Shown piece after piece: positions 35,615 to 47,415 of a stretch of 64,000 nucleotides of DNA. The notes under the pieces are model-generated. The model had not been told where the DNA came from and searched no databases. It saw only the letters and a program-made list of their open reading frames with translations. The translations under genes were made by a program, and so were the position numbers. Source of the stretch: Dirofilaria immitis (lineage: Eukaryota > Nematoda > Chromadorea > Rhabditida > Onchocercidae); contig JAKNDB010000067.1 in NCBI GenBank assembly GCA_024305405.1, forward strand, positions 390,001 to 454,000, written 5' to 3'. The first letter of the stretch is position 1. Each line of letters opens with the position of its first letter.

Positions 35615-38050
35615 ATGTCTTCAGACGTAGCAAAGGATGGAAAAAGAACCTCGGAAGTGGCTGCGCGTTTAAGCACTATACCAATGACTACAATTCTACC
35701 TGCTGCGGCAGCTTCGGGAGAAAATGCTATAAATGCTGTAATTGAATATGAAATACCTCCTTGGGCAGGGAGACCACCGAGTGGATGTCATCTCGATGTT
35801 ATGAAAGGTGATCAGTTGATCCAGGTATATTATTTATTTATACATTATTTCACGAAGTCATCATCTCGCCGTGCAATATTAATAGTTGGATATGCTGATA
35901 TTTGCATCTCAGAAAGTTCAAACGAATATAGAAGATATTGTAATACTTTCTCATTGGTTAACTTTAAAGAAGATAAATCTCCATTAATAATCAGTAAGTA
36001 AAACTCAAACACTGAAGAAATACCTTGATTTTTTTTTAAATTGCATTTTAATCATATTGTTTTAATCACCCCAACATCAGAAGAGTCTTGGTGTTCTTGA
36101 AATCTTGTGTGTATTATTTCAGAAATTGATGGTTGATGAAAAACGTGCTTATTTCTTTGGACGTAATCCCAAGCAATGTGATTTTGTGGTGGAACATGCA
36201 TCATGTTCCAGAGTACATGCTGTTCTGATTTATCATAAATTCCTGCAACGATTTGCGCTTGTAGACATGAATAGTTGTAAGTTTTCTCTATTTTCATCAA
36301 AATTCAAAATTTGTAAAAGATTAGTGCATAAATTCAATAAAAAAGATTTATAAAAGTACATTAAATGTTATTCCGTCTTTAACTGCAAGTACAGTTCTAA
36401 CTAGCATTTAATGAAGATTCATTTTGAAGCATAAAGTCTCATTTGACATTGTATTATGTCGTGGGCCAACAATGAAAAAAATTTTTTGCATTTGCTGCAA
36501 TAAATAGAACGATTGGATAAGCTATATTTTTGGAAAGTAGTGTTCTTATATATAGAAAATTAGTAGTCAATATCGTTTGAAATATTTTCTTTTAGGTCAT
36601 GGCACCTTTGTTGGTAAAGTTCGCATTGAACCAAAGCAACCAATTTTCATAGATATTGCGAGCATTTTTCATTTCGGTGCTTCCACCAGGAGATATATAT
36701 TGCGTGCCAAACTTGATTCAGCCAATGATGATGATGAAGGAAATAAAGATTTATTACCAGAGGAACATGAACTTGAGGTTGGGCGCTGAATCTAGAATTT
36801 CGAGTTTTTTTTGCTTATGACCAAGAATATGAATCTTCGATTACTTTCATAACAAATCGGAATCTCATTCTAATGTTACACAACTACACTAATTAACCTT
36901 TCTATACTATAATGACGAATAGTTTTGCTCTATAATATTTGGTTAATTTGAATTGCTTTGATTTTTTTTCGATGAATTATGTGATTTTAGACTTTTATTC
37001 TTGTGGACTTGATCCTCTGAGAAAATTGAGTCATATTGGCCTACTTTTTTGCTTTTTACTTTTATCATAGGGAATATTCTGACCATCATATCATTCAACA
37101 TTGCGTTAATCAGGCCCTCTATCCATCATTCATAAATCAAATTTAAAAAAATTCTTGTTTTAACAATTTTCAGAACTTAACTGAGTATAATACAGCATTA
37201 AATAGGCGAATACCGGTTATACCAATTTCCTTGGAAGATGCACGTCGGAAAAAAGGCCACGTGGAAATGTTGCATTTATTGAAGAGGAAACCATAATTAA
37301 TCCAGGCAAGTTTCCAGAGTGATTTATAAAATAATTTACAGATTGCAGTATGTAATGCTGGTTTGTTTAATGATTGTTTTCGATTTACAGTTTGTAGTAG
37401 CGGCCATTGATCATATTTCAATTTAAATATAATTTTCTATTCTTTAAGAAGATATTGATCCAACAGTAGGACGTTTTCGAAATTTGGTTGCTACTGCAAT
37501 TATATCTACAAAACGGAAACCTTTGGATGAAGGAGCTGAGCAAAGGACTAAGGATGGTCCTACTCAGAAAAAGATTCTAAGGCCTGGGCGTGTGGACGAT
37601 TACAAAAATACAAGGCAAGCACCTTTTTATTGATCATCTCATTTTCTGGCTTGTGCTTTGAATTTTATTGGTCTGTTTTAGTACTATAAAAACGATGAGG
37701 ATGAAAAGAAAGTGAAACCTAAAAATTTTATTTTACTCTCAAAGCTTTTTAAGAACTTTTGAGAGAAAAATTCTGATTAATCAGTTAGTAAAATTTATAT
37801 TTTTAAGTTTATTAGTGTTCAGGTATGTACAGCCGATGATTTCAAGTTTGTCGATTGTTATGAATGCTGCCCCGGATTTGGAGTTATATGCGAAAAGTTT
37901 ACCAGAACCTACCTCGGGACATGTTGGGCCTTTCGTTCAAGGAACTCATCGAATACACGACGATGAAGATGGTGATGCACCTCACAAAAGAAATATGCCA
38001 AAGAATCTTGGCCAGGCAGAAAATCGAATCAAAGCCGAGTTCTAGCATGA
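35615..38050 (+). CDS. PPP1R8: Nuclear inhibitor of protein phosphatase 1 (NIPP1)
   Basis: Nuclear scaffold that binds and redirects PP1 and docks on spliceosomal phosphoproteins through its FHA domain. Exons: 35615-35824, 36123-36276, 36596-36777, 37174-37305, 37449-37614, 37823-38050; 357 residues after repair. Evidence in order: PPWAGRPPSGCHLDVMKGD, then the FHA domain (FFGRNP, SCSRVHAVLIYHK, NSCHGTFVGKVRIEP), then LTEYNTALNRRI, an RVxF-type PP1 site (RGNVAF) followed by EEETIINPEDIDPTVGRFRN, and a C-terminal KKKYAKESWPGRK that matches the conserved family end. Two breaks: the A6 run 37249-37254 lies just before the PP1 site and the A4 run 37986-37989 before the conserved tail; adding one A to each restores both. 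Introns 4 and 5 start with GC, not GT. Confidence 0.93.
37306..37448 (+). other. GC-AG intron (NIPP1 intron 4)
   Basis: Donor CCAG|GCAAGT, acceptor TTTAAG. The spliced codon G|AA gives the conserved INPEDIDP. No GT donor in the neighbourhood restores it. Confidence 0.85.
37615..37822 (+). other. GC-AG intron (NIPP1 intron 5)
   Basis: Donor CAAG|GCAAGC, acceptor GTTCAG. Read-through meets a stop after a few codons; splicing here keeps the frame into the last exon. Confidence 0.8.
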
Positions 38051-38948
38051 ATAATACTAAGAGTATAATTGCCTGTGTAAAGTTAAATAATAACAGTCTA
38101 CTTCAGCATTCAATAAAAAAACTAAAGTTTCCGTTTGTTGTTGTAACTTAGAAAGATTCAGAAAAATTGTTTGTGAATTAACTTTCATCAAGTTTTTCAA
38201 GTTAAATTTTTCAGTTTCAATTTTCATAGCAAGTTTTAACCCTTCCTCTTCCTCTTTCCCACCTTATCTAAAGTATTTTCATTGCGGAATCATTCAATAT
38301 TTATAACACTTTTAAATTCCTATGATATCAGCCATTCTGAGCTCCTGCAGATAACTTAATGATTAATGATCACTTTTTTTTTCCATCAAATGCCACCGAA
38401 ATTCCACTCAAGTTTTTTGGTAACTGATATTTAAGCAAAAGTTGCCAAGAACTGCACTGTTAATTTATACTAAATATATCATCAGTTTGGTAAAACGAAC
38501 TTTTCTGAATGCAATATGATGTATCTTTTTATCAGTAAACTGATTTGTAGTGGATACATATTGAATAAAACTTTTGATGATATTTTTTTAACACATTGCT
38601 TGATTCAACATCTTCAAAATTTAGTTTTTCTTTAATTCGATTATTAATTTTGAACGGTAAATTTTGAAAGGTGAAAAGGAGTTATTCAGAGAGCGATAAT
38701 AATGAGAATTTTAGATTATTCTTGAAGACAAAAACTGTTAAGCATATAAGTGTAAAATGATTAAATTCAAGTTGGAGTAGAATAAGTAGACTGGATTGGT
38801 AAACTGATTGATTGAATAGAATAAAGAGATAAGCTTGATGGGTGGAAGCTTGTCTCGTCGTTGTTAGAATGTGTGTTAAATTTTTCTTTAGGATAAGAAG
38901 TATTACAAATCGGGTATTTTTAAGGAATTCATTTTATTACCAATATAA
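38051..38948. other. Intergenic DNA between NIPP1 and NELF-C/D
   Basis: Holds the NIPP1 3' UTR (AATAAA-like signal near 38112) and the region 5' of NELF-C/D. I see no coding signal. Confidence 0.5.
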
Positions 38949-41900
38949 ATGGAAGATCCCGATGATTATGGTGAAGGTGATGATGAAACGAATGAAGAAG
39001 AGAAAAAGATGTTATTGGATCATTGCATACGGCATCTTAATCGTAAGTTTTCCAAATTGGAAGGAATTTGTTATGTTTAAGTGAAAATAACCCCAATTCC
39101 AGGGATTGTGAATGGGGTATTCTGCTATCATATCATTAGTTGTTAAGTTGCTTATCTAAGATCAAAAGTTGATATCATGATATATCATTTTTTTCATTAA
39201 TTTCCTTGAATTATGAGCTAAAAACCCTAGATTGAATTAAATTGTTAATTGGAGAAGATATGAAATATTATAAATCGAATGAGTATTAAATTCCAGTTCC
39301 CGATTTCGTTATGGAACCGCAAATAGTTGGAGTGTTACAGACATTTTTTCGATGTGGTGGAGATCCAGAAACAGTTGTCAACTTGCTTTCTGAAAATTAT
39401 TGTTCTCTGGGCCAGGTAGGAAAATTCATTTATATGATGAATGGGGATCTATTTAGTAAATAGTTAGTACACTATGCCGAGAAATAATTGCTAATATATT
39501 AGGAAATAAATGATATTATAAATAAATAAATTGTGAAGTAAATTATACTTTAATAATTAGATAAATTATGCAAATGAGCGTCGGGAAAAATTAATCATTG
39601 CTCTTTTTTCTTGAAATTTTGGAAATAATAAGATCGTTGTAAATTTGAAGATTATATCACAAAGAATTTTTACGGAATAGCTTTTTAAAGCTTTGTAACC
39701 TCATCGGTGATTGGTTGGCAGACTTGGAAGGTAGTCGAGCGACAGTAGACGAGTGCTTCGAATCAGCCTTAAGTTCTTTGATTGCGAAGCATTTCCAACC
39801 TGAATTAGCGGACAAAATATTCGAAGCAGAAGGTGTTGGCATTGAATGGTTACCTGAACTGATCTCACATAAGTAAGTTACATTTCTTCGGAAAATGTCA
39901 TTTGTTAGTAGCAATTCTATTGATTTGTACCCTCCTTATATGAGAAAACTTTTCAGTATACTAGGATATACCACAATGAAATGAATCGTAAAGCGAAATT
40001 TCTGCTTTCAGTACTTAGCCTTAATTAGTATGCATTTCACTAATGGCTGGTCAAAGAGCTTTCGGTAGGAAATTATTCAAAAATGTTTTTCCAAAAAAGT
40101 GATTAAATTTTTTGCAGGCCTTGGCGACGGCTAATTTATTCTCTCGCTGAACAATATCCTCATTGTTTAATGCTAAATTTTGCAGTGAAATTAATATCTG
40201 ACGCTGGTTTTCAACATGAAATTAGTAATGTAAACACTGCAGCTCAACAGGCAAAGTTTCTCATTCATACATTTAATTCGATAATTACATTTTTTTATGG
40301 AAATATTTGGAAAGTTTACGGCGATACAAGAAAAATATGCATAAAATGTTGTTTTTACTTATAAACTGAAATGAATTTGCTGGAAAATGAATTTTTATGA
40401 AATAAACTGATATGTAATACTTTAATATCTTATTTTAGCTTGAAATTTTCTCGAGAGTAGTTCTCTTCACAATTGATGCTGTATTTCATGAACATCGACG
40501 AGGTCCGATGACAGAAGCTTACGAAAATGCCCTTGCGGAACTTGTTCGAGTCGTATGTCACAGCGAACATACATATTTATATACACAAGCGTTATTACAT
40601 GTTATGTGTGAAGAAGTACGTTTAGCTTAATTAGTACTTTGACAATATGTTCCATGTCCAGCATTTCTCATGTTTGTCTATGAAAGCTGGAAAACACTGC
40701 TTTAAATGCTCAAGATCTTGTGAAACGAACTATGAGCTACTTAATCAATACGTATGAAATGAAATTGATCGAATTGTGAGTCTCATGAAGATCAAGATGA
40801 AGAAATATTTTGCCTTAAATGAATGAGTAATTGTAATATCACTGATAATCTCAGATACTTGTAATTCATCCCACATAAATTAATAGGAAACTGGAATGCC
40901 TTCTGCTGCTTGTGCTCATATCTCCCAGGTGCTCCGCATGGAAGCACATGATCGTGAGCAAGACACATCGGCATTACATATCGCTTTGAAACAATCTCAT
41001 GAAGAACAGATTACATTAAATCTATTACAAGCAATGCATACAATGATGAGTAAGCAATGTTTAAATCCTGCGGATATCTCACAACTTTATCAGGTCAATC
41101 ATTTTTTTAGTATATTTCTGTATTTTTCCTTGTTTTCTATAGGCATTTTCACCGAAATATAGCTTCAAGCCTGGCCTTTGAGTCTAGCATTTATTGATTT
41201 TCAATCAGTTTTGGTCACTTCACTCATTTGTTTTAAATGACACTTACACTCAAATAGCTATAGTGTTTTTCTTTTCAGCAGTATGTTTCGTCAAATCCAC
41301 CGCCAGTTGAGTTAATTCGAGAGCATTTCTTCGTTGATATGTTAATTGATTCACTTTTCGCATATGAAGGTATCAAAGTTCATATTGATCATCGCTCAAA
41401 GTATGTTTATTTACTGGCATATGCATCATCCGTTGGTGAACAGAAGACGGCTACTGGCCGAGTACAGAATCGACAAGAATTAAACATGACAAAGGACAGC
41501 ATTGAGAGAATAATTAGTTTGCTAGAAAAGACAGATGATCTTATGAAGGAAATGAAATCACTGTTATGCGCAATTCGTCTTCCTGTTATTGCCGCTGGAT
41601 TATTGTATTATTTACGTGGAAATCTTTTGAGTGATGAACTTATAAGTGAACCGGAACCGGTGCATTTTGTATTGCTCGACCAGATTGCTACAACACATCC
41701 CAATTTACAACTAAAGTATTTTTTTAATATCTTTTTTCAAAACTAGTCCTAATCTCATTTCCAAGCTTAATGATGTTTTTAGTAGCCTAAAGTATTCGTT
41801 GACGAAATTGATTCTATTCAGTTTAAATGGGAATTTTTTTTTATTTTTGAAAATTCTTAGGTGTACCTTTGTGTACAATCATCAGTCATAAATCCCACAT

Positions 41901-42745
41901 ATTTTTCTGGTCCTTGAATTATATATTTCATGTAGGTACACCTAAGAATTTTCAAAAACTTTTCACAACTGTTGCAAGCTTAATAGCATCGTTGCTTTGA
42001 CACTCATATAGGTAGTTGATAAATTTAATAATTTCTCCGGCAGTATTTACCACTTCTAATAGACTCATAAATTTCTAGAGTTTTTCGAGTTCTCTGTGAA
42101 TTGTACGATAGACAATCAATGATGAATGAAGCTGCTGAAGTTATTATGGAAAAACAACGCAGTATAGTTGATCGTTTCGTTCATTTATTATCAGTTGGCT
42201 TGGCCTTACCGGTTGTTGAAAAAATTAACAAAATGTTTCGTGATGGTCAAATCGACATTTCTCTTGTGAGGTAAATCTTCAGATTATTCTAAACGAACTG
42301 ATCGAGGTCTTTGGTGACTTTCACTCAAAAATTATGTCAGAATTATCGGATCATGATGCTACCTCATGCCATAAGATCACACATAAAAGTTGTTGGAGAA
42401 ACATTGATGGTGCTACTTATCGGATCAATTCCATCTTCAATTCACTTATATTGATCTCATTTCCATTTTTGCTGGGAAAGAGATGGAAAATGATTCGATT
42501 TTTTTAATTGAATTTAATGAAATTCATCTTAAATCTTATGATTATTCCAGTTAAAATTCAGGTACTTCGCGACTGAAGTTTTGGAAATTGTTGCTCCACC
42601 TTATTCGGATGATTTTATTGGCGTTTTTCTTCCAATTGTTTCAAATTCCGAAATTCTCGATCAAAATATTAGTGATAAAATTCCCGCCGCAAAAGAATTC
42701 ATCAATCATTGCACGCCTCTGGCCAGCGAAACTAGATCATCATAA
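38949..42745 (+). CDS. Negative elongation factor subunit C/D (TH1)
   Basis: NELF-C/D is the core scaffold subunit of NELF, which with DSIF holds RNA polymerase II in promoter-proximal pausing. Exons: 38949-39042, 39297-39415, 39691-39872, 40118-40250, 40439-40615, 40887-41093, 41279-41715, 42079-42270, 42562-42745. All phases fit without any repair; 574 residues against 590 in human. An acidic N-terminus is followed by segments that track the human protein throughout: DFVMEP, LLSENY, AKHFQPELADKIF, CLMLNFAVKLISDAGF, CHSEHTYL, SKQCLNPADI, NPPPVELIREHFF, LLAYASSV, RLPVIAAG, PVHFVLLDQI, ISLVRYFATEVLEIVAPPY and FINHC. Intron 4 uses a GC donor. An extra exon at 40687-40750 is possible but not needed. 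AATAAA at 43272-43277. C. elegans is reported to lack NELF, so this is notable. Confidence 0.95.
40251..40438 (+). other. GC-AG intron (NELF-C/D intron 4)
   Basis: Donor CAACAG|GCAAAG joins to TTTTAG|CTTGAA, giving QQLEIFSRV, which matches human CQQLEVFSRV exactly in register. An alternative GT donor 63 bases later stays in frame but would insert 21 extra residues. Confidence 0.75.
41844..41958. repeat. 24-bp perfect inverted repeat, 67-base spacer
   Basis: Bases 41844-41867 are the exact reverse complement of 41935-41958, inside intron 7 of NELF-C/D. The whole 115-base unit could be a MITE remnant or an intronic RNA hairpin. No clear target-site duplication is visible. Confidence 0.9.
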
Positions 42746-43904
42746 GTTTTTCAATGATATTTAGCAGCTTCTAATACCGAGTAATATTGCCATTAATTAT
42801 TTACAAATTAAACTTCATTTCCGGATTGGAAAAAACGGTCAGAAGGATGGCAAGCAAAATTTCGTATCTTCATGCTGAGAACGTTATGAGATTGATGCAC
42901 ACATCTTCATCAAGTCGAGAGATATCAAACAGCATACGAAAGCGGGCATTGCAGTTAGCTTTTAACTTCAGGATGATAATAATGTGAATTTCGGTTGGAG
43001 CTCAAATAGCATAGTATACGCGGCTAAAAAATTTCGAACTGAGTTATCTGACTTTGCAGTTGTTAAATTTTTGGATACTCTTTGGAAAAAAATTTAAATG
43101 AAAAATCATGCATGCCGTTCACAATCGAGATATCTCTTGAATGATACATTTATTTAATCATTTCTGTAATCCTTAACTATGTTTAATGGAAACGTTGCTA
43201 TGTAATTTCAATTACTTTAAGCATTTATTACACATGTACCTAAATTTCTGATTTGTTGAATCTTTACAGTCAATAAATCTCTTCATAAATCATTCTGGAA
43301 GTAACTGAAATGTCAATAGAATCGAATACTTAAGCAGGATTTCTAACACATGCAGTTTGCTTTGCAAGTGATTTATTTTTACAGTTCAGTAAAAGTCGAT
43401 GCATGATATCTCAGGAAATAATATCTATCTCCCATATTAATGTTTTTGGTTTTGGTTAGTGAAATAATTTCTAAGTACTGCAGTTCCATCATATATTTCA
43501 GGAAAATTGTAATTTGGAAATTTGGAAATATTGGCATGAGAAAAGCAAGAAATAAGTTCAGAGGAAAATTTATTGAGATAAGCAACAATCTTCAAGAAAA
43601 TTTACTACACCACTGCAAAAACAAAACTCACCGAAATCCTAATTTGAAGAAATATTTTACATGAATGTAATACAAATAGAAATTTCTAATTAATTCGCTA
43701 AAAACTTTATCTAGATGTCTCATTTGTTTCCGCATTAGTCCATATTGTTTATTAACAATGCTTCTATTCGATATTAGAATTACTAGTCAAATGCAATGCT
43801 AATTTATATTGTTGAAAAAATTATTTAAATTTTCAAGATGTAAAACGAAATGATGGAATGTCGGATACCTCTTAGCGAATTTTCTCAACAGCTTTCATGA
43901 AAAA
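42746..43904. other. Convergent 3' intergenic region
   Basis: Between the stops of NELF-C/D (+) and SOD-2 (-). Contains the NELF-C/D poly(A) signal at 43272-43277. A 66-codon plus-strand frame (42787-42987) has no recognisable homology and is not called. Confidence 0.5.
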
Positions 43905-45696
43905 TTATCCTCTAGCTTTAACGTAGCGATCACTGATTATTTTCCAGTTTGCAATTTTCCAAATAGCTTTAACGAAATCTGGCCGTACATTTTTATACTG
44001 CAGATAATAAGCATGTTCCCAGACGTCAATGCAAAATAGTGGAATGAGACCTAAAATATTACGTATAAATGGCATGTGCAATTGCATTGATTGAAGCCAT
44101 TTCGTGTACTCTTTTTCCAAAAATCAAAAATTTTTGGAATCATTACTAGTTTGATAAATCATATCACGTTCCTGTGTCCCTATCTTACACATAATATTCG
44201 TCAAACAAAACATACTATCACAATTATATGATGTAAACATTCGTTTTGAATGAGAAATGAGTGATCATGATCGAAACCTCAGTGGTGATGGTTTTTTTTA
44301 ATAAGAGAAATGTGTGGTATGCAAAAAGGATATTTCTATTCCATTTATGTTATGTTCTTTACCTGTTGTTGATTCGAGAAGATCTTGGTTGGGACAACAA
44401 GCAAGTTGCAAACGTTTCATTTCCTTGTCATAAGCAAGCCATCCCCATCCAGAACCTTGGATCGCAATTGTTTTAGCACTCAATTTATCCTTCATTGTTT
44501 CAAAAGATCCGAAATCCTTCTTTATAGCAGTCATCAATTCAGCTATAAAGAGACCGGTTACCATAATATAGAAAACTTTTACAGACTTGACATAATCATC
44601 ATAAACTATATTAAACGACTGATTTATACGGCTTCCGAATTTTAAAGACTCTTCCTTTGCTCTTCCTTTGCTCACTCTCTATCAGATTTTATTTTAAGTT
44701 ATCAACGTATACCACTGCATAGCAAAATAAGAAATATAACTTAACACTCGAAAGAATAGTTCTTGAAAACATGTTTTTCAGGAGAGAAACTTACAGTTCG
44801 GTTCTCCGCTATCTTTCACGCCAGTCAATCCTTCCCAGAACATTGTATGATTAATGTGACCACCAGCATTGAAATTCATTAGTTTTGTGGCAGTAACAGC
44901 AGTCTGCGTATCTCCTTAAAAAAGACCACACAGAACTAGAAATGATTGTAATCTCAATTTGTATAATGATCTTAATTTTTTATTCAAACATTAGAATATG
45001 CTTAATAAAATGAAAAATAAAACCAAGCTTATATCAAGTTAAATTACTGCTTTAATTACAACCACTTTGAATCTTTTCTTTGAATCGATTCATTTCGTAA
45101 ATTACAACCATAATGAATTCGGGAAATTGAGTCATTTTCCACTTTCCTCAGATTAGTGATTTTCTACGGATTAATTAAAACATAAAAGAACTTTCTTTTA
45201 TTTAACTCAATAATACATTTAAAATCTACCTACTGTGAGCAGTAATATTTTTCTTTTCTTCATTTTCAAGATTTTTGTGGATTGTTCACAAACCTTTTAT
45301 TAATGCTTCTTTTACTTTCTCTTCGGCTTGATTAAGAGCATTCACATATGCAGCATGATGTTTACCGTGATGAACTTGCATAATTTCGGCCGATAATATC
45401 GGTTCCAAGGCCCCATAATCGTATGGTAAATCAGGAAGAGTATGCTTTAATTGTCGTACGTTCAAACCATAGCTGTAAATACCGAAATCTATTAGAATCA
45501 AAACAATTCAATTCTCCAACTAAAAATAAAAGATTATGAAAATAAATTTTTTTTTTTTAATCCAACAATTTCATGATAATTTAATGAATTGAAATGGCAA
45601 CATAATAATTTGTCAATAATTTGATAACTTGAAAATTTTACTAATTTACTTCTTGCCAATCAGTAAGCGACCTGCGACGCCAATAATCATATTCAT
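43905..45696 (-). CDS. sod-2: Mitochondrial manganese superoxide dismutase
   Basis: Converts superoxide to H2O2 and O2 in the mitochondrial matrix. Exons in coding order: 45650-45696, 45294-45472, 44795-44914, 44363-44542, 43905-44050; 223 residues, no breaks. The first about 25 residues ([15 protein letters not shown]...) are basic and hydrophobic, as expected for a mitochondrial presequence, and the mature start [16 protein letters not shown] is classic. Metal ligands are all visible: His in [14 protein letters not shown], His in [10 protein letters not shown], and Asp and His in [22 protein letters not shown] and [12 protein letters not shown] confirm the Mn/Fe-SOD C-terminal domain. The residue before IDVWEH is Cys where Gly is usual in animal SOD2. 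An SL-type acceptor (TTTTACAG) lies 7-8 nt before the ATG. Confidence 0.96.
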
Positions 45697-45703
45697 CAGT
45701 AAT

Positions 45704-45711
45704 CTGTAAAA
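45704..45711 (-). promoter_or_regulatory. Probable trans-splice acceptor of sod-2
   Basis: On the minus strand CCTTTTACAG ends at 45704, seven bases before the ATG at 45696. Confidence 0.55.
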
Positions 45712-46437
45712 GGATTTATCAGCGAAAAATATAGCACGCAACTATCGTTCACAACAAACGACCTATGTGCAATAATTCCCGAAAGTTGCATTATCAACGA
45801 ATGGTGGCTTATGTAGGTAATGCGAAGAGAAATGCGAATTTGAAGCGAATTGATAATCTGATATGAATGCAATGATAACGAAGTTTAACTGAAGTTGAAA
45901 TAATAAATATAATTAAAAATACGAGATTCTATAATCATGCGTTGTTAATTTAATAATCTATCCTAATAAAAATATTACTATTAATTTTGATACGTCTTGT
46001 ACATAAATATGCAAGCCTGAAAGTATCATTTGGAGAAGGAGTGAAATCTCGATCTCGGCCCAGCCATTGTAGTAATAATTTAAGTTTTCAACAGCACCTT
46101 TTCGATCCTATCTCCTATCCTTCTTCTTTAAATAAGTTCGTCAAAGTATGTATCATCGTGTTCTCAATTTTTCCCGCAAATACGTGCATATTGATGTCGC
46201 CAACGCATCGTACCTTAAATTGCATATCGATCTGTGATAAGTACAGATAAATAGCATGTGCAAGTATAAGATGAGCCATCTGTCGAGCATCTCGACAAAT
46301 TACCTACCTCATTTTATTATCTTTTATAACTTATCTGTGTGCATGTGTGTATGTGTATGTATGTATGTGCATGTTTATGTGTATATGTGAGAGTGTATGT
46401 TTATGTGTATGTGTGTATGTGTGTATGTGCATGTTTA

Positions 46438-46468
<31 letters not shown>

Positions 46469-47415
46469 GTATATGTATATGTGTATGTGTGTTTATTTGT
46501 ATAAGTATCTTTGTTGGCGTGTATGTATTCTTATTGCTACGCTTTCGTTAAGCAATTTAAGGTTATAACAAATAAATTCTAACTTTTGAAATTGATAAGA
46601 ATCGTCGGAATATGCTCTTATCGATGTATTGATACCGTAAAATCTTCATTTTCGATATAATGCTTAGTTATTACAGTCACAATAATTTGCAGATTTTTCT
46701 AAAATTTCAGACAGTTTCAATTTTCAGGTTTCTTTCAGACAATTCATCCTTTCTCAGAGAATTTATTTAAAATAATTTTGGTAATGGCGAAAAATTACTG
46801 ATATCATCGACTACAAATGTATATTTACTGATATCATCGACTACAAATGTATATTTAACATGCATATGAAGGACAATTTCATTTTGGAATAAGGTGAAAA
46901 GTTTTTTCTAATTTATACTATTTATTTGTGAATTAGAAGTTATTAGAAGTTTTTAATCGTCCTATCCTTCTTTTCGTTAATTTTTTAAAAAGTTTTTTTT
47001 TTAATGTAATTATTTTCTTCATTCTTTCCTACTTTTTCATTTCATCCATCATTTTCTTCGCTACCCTACTCATTCTCTCTCATTATTTTTTAATTAATTT
47101 TTCGTTTTTTTTTTTTTAGTCTTAGAATACATGTGTAGGGATGAGTTTAAAGTTTATAAATATACAATTTTCGTGAAACTTTTTGTATTTTTGTACAGTA
47201 TAATACATTGTGCGGTTGTAGATAAAGTTTACGGAAGTATTTGATTTATCTTTGTATAGTAATTTTTATTATTAAAATCGTTATATATGTCTATCAGATG
47301 CCATACTTTGTTGCTTTATTGAACTTAGTAATAATCGACAAAATTTCTTTATTTCAAGATAACGTGGAAAAAATCTTTATTCGTTGTTTGGTGTTTCACT
47401 GATTCACATTGGGAA
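45712..47415. other. Divergent intergenic region (sod-2 / wdr-23)
   Basis: Separates the starts of SOD-2 (-) and the WDR23-like gene (+). Contains a TG/TATG array (46331-46502) and a 29-bp tandem duplication (about 46796-46855). No gene is supported; the cysteine-methionine-rich open frames at 46339-46568 are translations of the TG array. Confidence 0.5.
46331..46502. repeat. TG/TATG microsatellite
   Basis: Imperfect GTATGTGTATGT repeats. Alternating purine-pyrimidine DNA of this kind can adopt Z-form; whether it does here is unknown. Confidence 0.93.

Noticed and set aside
37174..38050. Programmed ribosomal frameshifting in NIPP1 and other genes
   Set aside because: The offsets occur at many unrelated short runs of A, T, C and G without a common slippery site; sequencing error is simpler.
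40687..40750. Possible extra exon in NELF-C/D (LENTALNAQDLVKR...)
   Set aside because: It has an AG before and GT after, but its phase does not fit the next exon, and skipping it gives the length and register of the human protein. Left as a possible alternative exon.
42787..42987. 66-codon frame after NELF-C/D
   Set aside because: No recognisable homology and lies in the 3' UTR region between convergent genes.
46339..46568. Cys/Met/Val-rich frames
   Set aside because: Frames through a TG/TATG microsatellite, not a cysteine-rich protein.
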